From: Lentisphaerae bacterium GWF2_49_21
GTDB taxonomy: Bacteria > Verrucomicrobiota > Lentisphaeria > Victivallales > GWF2-50-93
DNA length: 64,000 nt
Direction of reading: 5' to 3'
NCBI GenBank assembly: GCA_001804805.1
Contig: MHBH01000020.1
Span: 1-64,000, forward strand
Within the stretch, counting starts at the first letter, position 1, and the number at the start of each line of letters is the position of its first letter. This document shows, in pieces, positions 1 to 7,275 of the stretch. The notes below the pieces were generated by a model, which saw nothing but the letters and a program-made list of their open reading frames with translations, was not told the origin of the DNA and searched no databases. A program made the position numbers and the translations under genes.

Positions 1-352
1 TTCGCGAAGCGCCCTGTCGGATGACAGGGCAACTCCCTTATGCTCCAAATTCTTTCAATCTCTACGCATTGTACACGAGCGTCCCGAGCACGCCGCAAGG
101 CGGGTCTCGGGAAGGTCAAGGGTTCGCGAAGCGCCCTGTCGGATGACAGGGCAAGTCCCTTATGCTCCAAATCCTTTATTCTCCCACGCAGTCTCCGAGC
201 GTCCCGAGCACGCCGCAAGGCGGGTCTCGGGAAGGTCAAGGGTCTATGCTCCTGGCATGATCCCGGCTCGCGGACCACAAAGGCCTGCGACGTCGGCCCA
301 GAGGGTGCCATGCAGATTCGCGAAGCGCCCTGTCGGATGACAGGGCAACTCC
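1..352. repeat. Mosaic intergenic repeat block with tandem modules
   Basis: A module starting ttcgcgaagcgccctgtcgg occurs at 1, 123 and 317. A second module (cgagcgtcccgagcacgccg onward, about 47 nt) occurs at 76 and 196. The first two units therefore form an imperfect direct repeat of about 120 nt, joined near-identically by the tract ending ggaaggtcaagggt. The module holds short self-complementary pieces (gccctgtc/gacagggc), so each copy can fold as a hairpin. Apparent reading frames through this block simply follow the repeat and contain no recognisable protein. Nothing else that looks like a gene is present before 537. Confidence 0.8.
254..288. repeat. 35-nt perfect direct repeat, copy 1
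   Basis: The 35 bases from 254 (ggcatgatcccggctcgcgg onward) are identical to 1830-1864. The two copies have the same orientation and bracket the DUF3127 and DUF1643 genes, about 1.6 kb apart. Confidence 0.85.
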
Positions 353-536
353 AATCTTCTCCCTCCGCAAAGCTATGGAGAAGATTGCCGCGGCGAAGTT
401 CTCTACGAAGCCGGGCCTTATGCTCCAAATCCCTTAATTTTTCTGAATAATGCAATCAAAAATTCCTTTTGCGGTTTGCCGTGTCGCGGAAATGGAATCT
501 ATTGTCATTTATGAAATAAAAACCAAGGAGATTGTA

Positions 537-899
537 ATGCAATATGATTTGACAGGTGTAATCAAGCTGATACAGGAGGCGAAGACATTCGGAGCCAAGG
601 GATTTACAAAACGCGAGTTCGTGGTGACGGTCAAGGAGGGCAAGTATCCGCAGGACATAGTTCTGGAGTGCGTGCAGGAGAAAGTCAATCTGCTTGACGG
701 GCTGACGGAGGGCCAGACGGTCACGGTGACGTTTGATATCCGCGGACGCGAATACAACGGGCGCTATTTCAACAATCTTCAGGCGTTCCGCATCAAGGGC
801 GGAGAGGGAACTGCTCCCTCGGTTGATGAAGACCGTCCACCGCTGCCTGATGAAGCGGAAATCCAGGGAACCACTGTTGACGATGATATCCCATTTTGA
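537..899 (+). CDS. DUF3127 family OB-fold protein with SSB-like C-terminal tip
   Basis: About 120 residues. The core matches the DUF3127 pattern I know from Bacteroidetes and phage proteins: TGVIKLIQEAKTFGAKGFTKR, then a strand ending in DIVLEC, and a DIRGREYNGRYFNNLQAFRI segment. The family is thought to adopt an OB fold and bind single-stranded DNA. The tail is acidic and ends DDDIPF, essentially the tip used by bacterial SSB to recruit repair and replication proteins. I chose the ATG at 537 because AAGGAG sits six bases upstream and the domain begins there; an in-frame start at 450 would add residues with no domain. Isolated between repeat-rich spacers. DNA-binding role is inferred from family and tail. 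Confidence 0.8.
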   Translation: MQYDLTGVIKLIQEAKTFGAKGFTKREFVVTVKEGKYPQDIVLECVQEKVNLLDGLTEGQTVTVTFDIRGREYNGRYFNNLQAFRIKGGEGTAPSVDEDRPPLPDEAEIQGTTVDDDIPF

Positions 900-1341
900 T
901 TGACCAGGGAAGCCGCAGATCCGGTAGGAAAGAATTTATCTCGCACAGAGGCACGGAGACACAAAGTTAATCAGCCACAGACTTTCACAGACTCCAGCAC
1001 CGACTATTTCTCGTAATGGAATCGGCTCAAGGCGAACTTGTTCGCCCTGTGATGCGGAAGATGCATGAGAGCAAGAACGAGTTTTTGCCCTCATGCATCT
1101 TCCGCATATCTTCCCTCTGCCTGCGCAGAGGAGAGCCGATTCTTTCCAATCAGTTTCCTAATCCCGTTATCCTGTCAGAAAAATTACCTTGGTGGCTTTG
1201 TGGACCCGACGCCTGAGAGGGCCGGGATCTCTGACTTGAGCGAAGCGGGTGCGAGGAAATCTTATCATGAAAACTAGTTTTGATTTCAAAACAAACTCAT
1301 CCTATATTGATTCAGGAACAAACTCGAAAAGGTAATATATT
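900..1341. other. Intergenic spacer with two hairpins, no gene
   Basis: No convincing gene in this 442-nt spacer; the short frames here overlap hairpins. It contains the phrases cacagaggcacggagacaca and agccacagactttcacagac; the second resembles, in reverse complement, the text at about 51620-51648. These look like decayed members of the dispersed intergenic repeat families seen elsewhere in the window. Confidence 0.6.
1031..1107. repeat. Two adjacent inverted repeats (strong hairpins)
   Basis: Positions 1031-1046 form a short hairpin (ggcgaa/ttcgcc around cttg). Immediately after, 1052-1069 (atgcggaagatgcatgag) is the exact reverse complement of 1090-1107, giving an 18-bp perfect stem with a 20-nt loop that can pair further (gcaa/ttgc). 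No T-tract follows directly, so this is not a typical intrinsic terminator. Confidence 0.8.
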
Positions 1342-1821
1342 ATGTTCAATGACTGCATATTCTCCCCTGACAGGAAATACAGGTATGTGCTGAAGCATCG
1401 CTGGGACGACCTGATGCCGGAGAAGGCCTGCATGTGGATCGGTCTCAATCCGTCGACCGCGGACGAACAGCAGCTGGATCCTACGCTGAGGAGGATAAGG
1501 GGGTTCTGCATTACCCACGAGTTCAACTGCTTCTACATGCTCAATATCTTTGCCTTCAGGGCGACGGATCCGAAGATAATGAAGAAGGAATCCGATCCCA
1601 CCGGACCGGAGAACGACAGGTGGCTGAAGGAGATATCCGACAAATGCACGCTTGTTGTCGCCTGCTGGGGAACGCACGGGAAGCATATTGGCAGATCCGA
1701 CGCAGTGATCAAGCTTTTCTCATCCCATGATAAAACTCTTCACTGCCTGGGCAAGACGAAGGAAGGTTATCCGGTTCATCCCCTCTACATTCCTGCCGAC
1801 GCCGAACTGAAGGCCATCTGA
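1342..1821 (+). CDS. DUF1643 domain protein
   Basis: 159 residues. The signature WIGLNPSTADEQQLDPTLRR near residues 33-52 followed by LNIFAFRATDP near 68-78 and VVACWGTHG near 104-112 is the DUF1643 pattern. These small soluble proteins are common in phage and accessory regions; their biochemical role is not established. An AAGG about ten bases upstream of the ATG is a modest ribosome site. It stands alone, directly before a second copy of a 35-nt repeat and the restriction operon. Family assignment is secure by motif; function unknown. Confidence 0.85.
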   Translation: MFNDCIFSPDRKYRYVLKHRWDDLMPEKACMWIGLNPSTADEQQLDPTLRRIRGFCITHEFNCFYMLNIFAFRATDPKIMKKESDPTGPENDRWLKEISDKCTLVVACWGTHGKHIGRSDAVIKLFSSHDKTLHCLGKTKEGYPVHPLYIPADAELKAI

Positions 1822-1829
1822 TCAGCACC

Positions 1830-1864
1830 GGCATGATCCCGGCTCGCGGACCACAAAGGCCTGC
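1830..1864. repeat. 35-nt perfect direct repeat, copy 2
   Basis: Identical over 35 bases to 254-288, same orientation. It begins nine bases after the DUF1643 stop codon and precedes the hsdR promoter. Confidence 0.85.
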
Positions 1865-1904
1865 ATCTATCATCCCGTATCCTGCATCCGGAATATCCTT
1901 TTCC

Positions 1905-1932
1905 TTGAAAACCAGCCCATGTTGTATATAGT
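1905..1932 (+). promoter_or_regulatory. Candidate sigma70-type promoter for the restriction operon
   Basis: TTGAAA at 1905-1910 and TATAGT at 1927-1932 are separated by 16 bases, and the hsdR start lies 28 bases downstream. A GGGGTGG ribosome site follows at about 1947. Assigned by pattern only. Confidence 0.4.
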
Positions 1933-1959
1933 TACGCTCATATTCGGGGTGGTTTATAA

Positions 1960-4293
1960 ATGGACAAGAAAAGCTTAAGCGAGCGCGACATCTGTACGAA
2001 GTTCATCACTCCTGCCCTGAAAAGCGCAGGATGGGACATTGATACCCAGATACGGGAAGAAGTCTCCTTCACTAAAGGCCGCGTGATCGTCCGCGGGAAG
2101 ATGGTCACAAGGGGCAAGGCGAAAAGAGCCGATTACATCATCTACATCAAGCCCAACATCCCAATCGCGATAATAGAGGCCAAGGACAACACCAATGGGG
2201 TAGGGGATGGCCTTCAGCAGGCACTCGATTATTCCGAGATGCTGGATGTCCCTTTCGTATTCTCGTCAAACGGCGATGCTTTCATGTTCCATGACAAGAC
2301 CGCCTCCGGAAACGTCGAAATACAGCTTTCCCTTGAAGATTTCCCATCTCCTTATGAACTCTGGAGAAAATACTGTTCTTGGAAAGGAATCAAAACGGCA
2401 GAAGAGAAAATCGTCCTCCAGGACTATTATGACTATGGGAGCGACAAGACGCCGCGTTATTACCAGAATATCGCCATAAACAAGACAATAGAAGCCATAG
2501 CGAACGGTCAGGACAGGATTCTTCTTGTAATGGCGACCGGCACGGGCAAGACCTATACCGCCTTCCAGATCCTCTGGCGCCTCTGGAAGTCCGGAACAAA
2601 AAAACGTATCCTCTTCCTCGCCGACAGGAACATCCTCGTCGACCAGACCAAGACCAACGACTTCAAGCCGTTCGGCAAGGCCATGACCAAGATTGTGAAA
2701 CGTCAGACAGACAAGTCATACGAAATCTATCTCGCCCTCTACCAGGCGGTGTCAGGAACCGAAGAGGAGAAGAACATATACAAACAGTTCTCCCCGGACT
2801 TCTTCGACCTGATAGTCGTGGACGAGTGTCACCGTGGAAGCGCAGCCGATGATGCAGCCTGGCGCGAAATCCTCGAATATTACACGTCAGCCACCCAGAT
2901 CGGGCTTACCGCCACCCCAAGGGAAACCAAGTATATCTCCAATATCAGTTATTTTGGGAATCCAGTCTATGTCTATTCCCTCAGACAGGGCATCGAAGAC
3001 GGATTCCTCGCCCCGTACAAGGTCATACGCATCGACATCGACAAGGATCTCATCGGATGGCGACCGGAAAAGGGCAAGCTGGACAAATACGGCAAGCTTA
3101 TCGAGGACCGCATCTACAACCAGAAGGATTTTGACCGCAGCCTTATACTTGAAAAGCGCACGGAACTTGTCGCTGAAAAGATTACTGCCCTCCTGAAGGC
3201 CACGAACCGTTATGACAAGACAATTGTCTTCTGCGAGGACATCGACCATGCCGAAAGGATGCGTCAGGCCCTTGTGAACGCAAATCCGGACCTTGCCGCG
3301 AAGAACCGCCGCTACGTCATGCGCATAACCGGAGACAATCCCGAAGGCAAGGCGGAACTCGACAATTTCATCGATCCCCAATCCCAATATCCTGTCATTG
3401 CGACCACATCCCGGCTCATGGGCACCGGAGTCGATGCACAGACCTGCAAACTGATCGTTATTGACAAGAACATCTCGTCCCTGAGCGAGTTCAAGCAGAT
3501 AATCGGGCGTGGCACAAGGATCAAGGAGGAATACGGCAAGCTTTTCTTCACCATCATGGATTTCAGGAAGGCCACCAACCTTTTCGCCGATCCTGACTTC
3601 GACGGTGATCCGGTCCAGATATATGAACCGCCTCCTGACGGATCAATCCTTCCACCTGAACCACCTCTGGGCCCCGACGATGTAATTGTCGATCCTCCTC
3701 CACCTCCGGAACCGCCGGGAGGACCAGAAGGTAGGATTAAATACACGGTCGGAGATGTCACGGTCCATGTCATAGCCGAACGCGTACAGTATTATGACAA
3801 GGAAGGGAGACTTGTCACGGAATCCTTGAAGGACTACAGCAAGAAGACCATCAAGAAGAGTTTCTCTTCACTTGACGATTTCCTTACCCGCTGGAATTCC
3901 GCTGACAAGAAGCAGGCGATCGTGATGGAGCTTGAATCCCAGGGATTGGTGCTTGAGGCCTTGTCGGAGGAAGTTGGCAAGGATCTTGATCCGTTCGACC
4001 TGGTATGCCATGTTGCATTCGACAAACCGCCGCTTACTCGGAAAGAGCGCGCGGATAATGTCCGTAAAAGGGATTATTTCACGAAATACGGTGAACAGGC
4101 ACGGATCGTCCTTGACGCCCTTCTTAAGAAATACGAGGATGGAGGTATTGAGGATATTGAGAATCCGCAGGTGCTCAAACTGGCTCCCTTTGACCATATG
4201 GGCCGTCCAATGGAAATCATAAAGATTTTTGGGGGCCGGAAAGAATACGAGGAAGCGATCAAAGACCTCGAAAAAGCATTGTATATTGCTTGA
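1960..4293 (+). CDS. hsdR: Type I restriction enzyme R subunit (EcoEI-type)
   Basis: 777 residues; the motor and nuclease subunit of a type I restriction-modification complex, which translocates DNA and cuts unmethylated DNA away from its recognition site. Order of parts: an N-terminal PD-(D/E)xK-type nuclease region near residues 55-80 ([10 protein letters not shown], then IAIIEAKDN), a superfamily-2 helicase with Walker A ATGTGKTY near 195 and a DECH box near 287, the second RecA fold with [10 protein letters not shown] near 515, a proline-rich linker near 565-590, and an EcoEI-like C-terminal domain. GGGGTGG precedes the ATG. First gene of an operon with a RhuM-Fic gene, hsdM and hsdS; a conserved 30-nt repeat begins on its stop codon. 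No truncation seen. Confidence 0.95.
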   Translation: MDKKSLSERDICTKFITPALKSAGWDIDTQIREEVSFTKGRVIVRGKMVTRGKAKRADYIIYIKPNIPIAIIEAKDNTNGVGDGLQQALDYSEMLDVPFVFSSNGDAFMFHDKTASGNVEIQLSLEDFPSPYELWRKYCSWKGIKTAEEKIVLQDYYDYGSDKTPRYYQNIAINKTIEAIANGQDRILLVMATGTGKTYTAFQILWRLWKSGTKKRILFLADRNILVDQTKTNDFKPFGKAMTKIVKRQTDKSYEIYLALYQAVSGTEEEKNIYKQFSPDFFDLIVVDECHRGSAADDAAWREILEYYTSATQIGLTATPRETKYISNISYFGNPVYVYSLRQGIEDGFLAPYKVIRIDIDKDLIGWRPEKGKLDKYGKLIEDRIYNQKDFDRSLILEKRTELVAEKITALLKATNRYDKTIVFCEDIDHAERMRQALVNANPDLAAKNRRYVMRITGDNPEGKAELDNFIDPQSQYPVIATTSRLMGTGVDAQTCKLIVIDKNISSLSEFKQIIGRGTRIKEEYGKLFFTIMDFRKATNLFADPDFDGDPVQIYEPPPDGSILPPEPPLGPDDVIVDPPPPPEPPGGPEGRIKYTVGDVTVHVIAERVQYYDKEGRLVTESLKDYSKKTIKKSFSSLDDFLTRWNSADKKQAIVMELESQGLVLEALSEEVGKDLDPFDLVCHVAFDKPPLTRKERADNVRKRDYFTKYGEQARIVLDALLKKYEDGGIEDIENPQVLKLAPFDHMGRPMEIIKIFGGRKEYEEAIKDLEKALYIA

Positions 4294-4320
4294 ACGGAGC
4301 GCTGGCGTCTCGCCGGCAAT
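4291..4320 (+). repeat. Stop-codon-linked intergenic repeat, copy 1
   Basis: Starts exactly on the hsdR TGA: tgaacggagcgctggcgtct followed by cgccggcaat. It matches 28 of 30 bases at 5403-5432, where the copy also starts on a TGA. Confidence 0.8.
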
Positions 4321-4325
4321 TCTTT

Positions 4326-4350
4326 GTTGGAGTTCACAGCTTTAGCGTGT
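4326..4350 (-). repeat. Dispersed intergenic repeat (25-nt core), inverted copy
   Basis: Reads gttggagttcacagctttag and on to cgtgt. Its reverse complement matches 24 of 25 bases with the copies at 29748-29772 and 63195-63219. Lies in the spacer between hsdR and the RhuM-Fic gene. Confidence 0.75.
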
Positions 4351-4388
4351 GCGTTTGTTCTAATCTTTCGTGATGAGGAAATTTTATT

Positions 4389-5405
4389 ATGAAAAAAAAG
4401 AAAATACATAAAATCAGGGAATCCTCAGCAGAATATGGCAGTTCTGAGATTGTCCTATACAAGGCTTCTGATGGCAGGACTGAACTTGAAGTCAACCTCA
4501 AGGGTGAAACACTCTGGCTCAGCTTGAATCAAATCGCCTCACTTTTTGGCAGGGACAAGTCAGTCATTTCAAGACATCTGTCCAACATATTTAAAACCAA
4601 TGAGTTGGAAAGAAATTCAACTGTTGCGTTTTTTGCAACAGTTCAAAACGAGAGTGGACGGGTTGTCGAACGACAAGTCGAATACTTCAATCTTGATGCC
4701 ATCATCTCGGTCGGCTATCGCGTCAATTCAAAGCGTGGTACGCAGTTCAGGATATGGGCGACGAACGTCCTCCGCGAACATCTGGTCAAGGGATATACCG
4801 TCAATAATCGCCGACTCAAGGAACTGAACCAGGCTATAAAGCTTATTGCGGATTTCGCGGAAACTAGGAATCTTTCTGGAAACGAGGCGACAGCCCTCCT
4901 AAATGTTGTCAAGGACTACAGTTATGCACTGGACCTGCTTGACGACTATGACCACCAGCGTGTAAAGACAGCGGATCTTTCCAGGATAAAGGCAATACCT
5001 GTCACAAGCGACGAAGCCCGCAGGATAATCGGAACCTTGCGCGGCCAGTTCAAGGCGGGCGACCTGTTCGGCAGGGAGAAGGACGGCAGCCTGCCATCCT
5101 CCCTTGAAAACATCATGCAGACATTTGACAGGCGCGAACTTTACCCGAGCATAGAGGAGAAGGCGGCCAACCTCCTGTATTTCCTGGTAAAAAACCATCA
5201 CTTCGTGGACGGAAACAAGCGTATTGGGGCAGCCCTGTTCCTCTGGTTCCTCGAGAAAAACAAGTCCCTTTACAGATCTGACGGTTCGAAGCGGATCCCG
5301 GATAACGCCCTTGTCGCGATAACCCTGATGATGGCGGAAAGCGATCCGAAGGATAAGAATATATTGATAAGCGTGGTAGTAAACCTAATTAATAAAAAGC
5401 AATGA
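4389..5405 (+). CDS. RhuM-Fic/Doc fusion protein in the restriction operon
   Basis: 338 residues. Residues 1 to about 140 match the virulence RhuM family: LWLSLNQIASLFGRDKSVIS (a helix-turn-helix-like element) and NLDAIISVGYRVNSKRGTQF. The C-terminal half, about 205-310, is a Fic/Doc fold with HHFVDGNKRIGAA at 270-282; this fits the Doc-type HxFxxGNKR motif with putative catalytic His270. Fic enzymes transfer AMP or phosphate to protein targets; RhuM's role is not settled. GAGGAA sits before the ATG. The gene lies 95 bases after hsdR and 251 before hsdM, same strand, so it is probably co-transcribed. It could regulate, guard or back up the restriction system; that is inference. Confidence 0.85.
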   Translation: MKKKKIHKIRESSAEYGSSEIVLYKASDGRTELEVNLKGETLWLSLNQIASLFGRDKSVISRHLSNIFKTNELERNSTVAFFATVQNESGRVVERQVEYFNLDAIISVGYRVNSKRGTQFRIWATNVLREHLVKGYTVNNRRLKELNQAIKLIADFAETRNLSGNEATALLNVVKDYSYALDLLDDYDHQRVKTADLSRIKAIPVTSDEARRIIGTLRGQFKAGDLFGREKDGSLPSSLENIMQTFDRRELYPSIEEKAANLLYFLVKNHHFVDGNKRIGAALFLWFLEKNKSLYRSDGSKRIPDNALVAITLMMAESDPKDKNILISVVVNLINKKQ

Positions 5406-5432
5406 ATGGAGCGCTGGTGTCTCGCCGGCATT
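5403..5432 (+). repeat. Stop-codon-linked intergenic repeat, copy 2
   Basis: Starts on the TGA of the RhuM-Fic gene and matches 28 of 30 bases of 4291-4320. Confidence 0.8.
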
Positions 5433-5656
5433 TTCCTCTTGGAGTGTATTCGTTCGTAGCCTGTCCTCCGTAGCTTTACGCGAAGGAGGATCAAGCCCGT
5501 GAGGGCTGTTCTTGTAGTAGGTACGTGCTTTCCTGTCCTGAGCTTGTCGAAGGGAGCATGTACCAGTTTTAAATTCAGGAATGGGACAGGCTTCCGCCGT
5601 CGCAAAGAAGCTATGGCGGACACGGAAAGCCCGTCCCTACTTATTAAGGAGTTTTC
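5433..5656. repeat. Intergenic repeat mosaic before hsdM
   Basis: Contains tcctccgtagctttacgcga followed by aggagga (a hairpin pairing tcctcc with ggagga), agtaggtacgtgctt (5516-5530; reverse complement at 55902-55916) and ccgccgtcgcaaagaagcta followed by tggcgg. The same kinds of module recur in other spacers. AAGGAG just before 5657 is the hsdM ribosome site. Confidence 0.6.
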
Positions 5657-7096
5657 ATGTCAGTTGGAAATGTAGTCAAGACAATTCAGGATATAATGCG
5701 CAAGGATGTCGGCGTTGACGGCGACGCCCAGCGGATCTCGCAGATGGCGTGGATGTTCTTCCTAAAGATCATCGACGACCAGGACCAGGAACTCGAGATG
5801 ATGAACCGTGAATACCGTTCGCCCATCCCGAAGGATTTCCAGTGGCGCACCTGGGCCGCCAACCCCGAAGGCATCACCGGCGACGAACTCGTCAATTTTG
5901 TCAACAACAAGCTCTTTCCCGGGCTCAAGGAACTCAAGATTTCCGGACAGAATCCCCGCATCAAGATCGTCCGCAGCCTTTTCGAGGACGCCTACAACTA
6001 CATGAAGTCAGGACAGCTCATGCGGCAGGTGATCAACAAGCTCAACGAGATCGACTTCAACAATATGAAGGAACGCCAGCATTTTGGCGACATCTACGAA
6101 CAGATCCTCAACGATCTCCAGAACGCCGGAAACGCTGGTGAATATTACACGCCGCGTGCCGTCACCTCGTTCATGGTTGACCGCATCGACCCAAAACCCG
6201 GCGAAATCCTGATGGATCCCGCCTGCGGTACTGGTGGATTCCTTACATGTTCCATAAACCACATGCGGAAGAAGTACATCAAATCGGTCGAGGATGAGAA
6301 GAAGATGCAGGCAAGTTTCAGGGCGGTCGAGAAGAAACCCATGCCTCATCTGCTATGCGTCACCAACATGCTTCTGCACGACATCGAGAATCCGTCATTC
6401 GTCCTACACGACAACACACTGTCACGTCCGCTCAGGGACTACGGTCCGGGTGACTGTGTCGACATCATCCTCACCAATCCCCCGTTCGGTGGAATGGAGG
6501 AGGATGGCATAGAACAGAATTTCCCGCAGAGTTTCCGCACCCGTGAAACAGCAGACCTCTTCCTGGCGCTCATAATCAAACTCCTCAAACCAGAAGGACG
6601 CGGTGCAGTTGTCCTTCCCGACGGCTCGCTCTTCGGGGAAGGCATCAAGACCAGGCTCAAGGAACATCTCCTTACTGAATGCAACCTGCACACGATTGTC
6701 CGTCTGCCGAACAGTGTCTTCAAGCCTTATGCGTCCATAGGTACGAACCTGCTCTTCTTTGAGAAAGGAAAACAAACTAAGGAGATCTGGTACTACGAAC
6801 ATCAGGTTGTTGACGGACAGAAGGCGTATTCAAAGACTAAACCCATCAAGTTCGAATACTTGAAACCGTGCATTGACTGGTGGGACAAGCGCGAAGAGAG
6901 CGAAGTCGCGTGGAAAGTCACGATAGACCAGATAAAGGAACGGAACTACAATCTCGACTTCAAAAATCCGCACACGGTGGAGATTGACCACGGCGATCCC
7001 GAAGAGATACTTGAGGAACTGCAGGCGGCTGAAAAAAAGGCTTGCGAACTTCGCGGAAAACTGAAGAAAATACTGGAAGAAGCATTGAAGAGTTAA
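5657..7096 (+). CDS. hsdM: Type I restriction-modification DNA methyltransferase M subunit
   Basis: 479 residues; adenine-N6 methyltransferase that, with HsdS, modifies the recognition site and, with HsdR, forms the restriction complex. The N-terminal HsdM helical domain spans about residues 5-125. The SAM-binding motif DPACGTGGFL lies near 186-195 and the catalytic NPPFGG near 273-278, giving the usual gamma-class order. The C-terminal third ends in a charged coiled-coil-like tail (LEELQAAEKKACELRGKLKK) that fits contact with HsdS. Ribosome site AAGGAG lies six bases upstream. Length is normal for the family. Confidence 0.96.
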   Translation: MSVGNVVKTIQDIMRKDVGVDGDAQRISQMAWMFFLKIIDDQDQELEMMNREYRSPIPKDFQWRTWAANPEGITGDELVNFVNNKLFPGLKELKISGQNPRIKIVRSLFEDAYNYMKSGQLMRQVINKLNEIDFNNMKERQHFGDIYEQILNDLQNAGNAGEYYTPRAVTSFMVDRIDPKPGEILMDPACGTGGFLTCSINHMRKKYIKSVEDEKKMQASFRAVEKKPMPHLLCVTNMLLHDIENPSFVLHDNTLSRPLRDYGPGDCVDIILTNPPFGGMEEDGIEQNFPQSFRTRETADLFLALIIKLLKPEGRGAVVLPDGSLFGEGIKTRLKEHLLTECNLHTIVRLPNSVFKPYASIGTNLLFFEKGKQTKEIWYYEHQVVDGQKAYSKTKPIKFEYLKPCIDWWDKREESEVAWKVTIDQIKERNYNLDFKNPHTVEIDHGDPEEILEELQAAEKKACELRGKLKKILEEALKS

Positions 7097-7275
7097 CCAC
7101 CCGTCTTCGCCAGAGGCTACGCCGTGGCAAGCGAAACATACGAAAGTTTTATAGAAGGATATGTTAAAGGAATAAAAAAACCCCAGCTTCATCATCCGCC
7201 CGAAAGCAGAGAGAGGAGTCGACTGGGGACTGTGCGAATAATTTAACACATGGATATATAGATGCAAAGCAACTT

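Noticed and set aside
40-450. Open frame of 136 codons through the start of the window
   Set aside because: It follows the direct repeats and its protein repeats with them; no ribosome site or family.
1016-1277. Two short overlapping frames in the 900-1341 spacer
   Set aside because: They run through the perfect hairpin, so their openness is a by-product of the inverted repeat.
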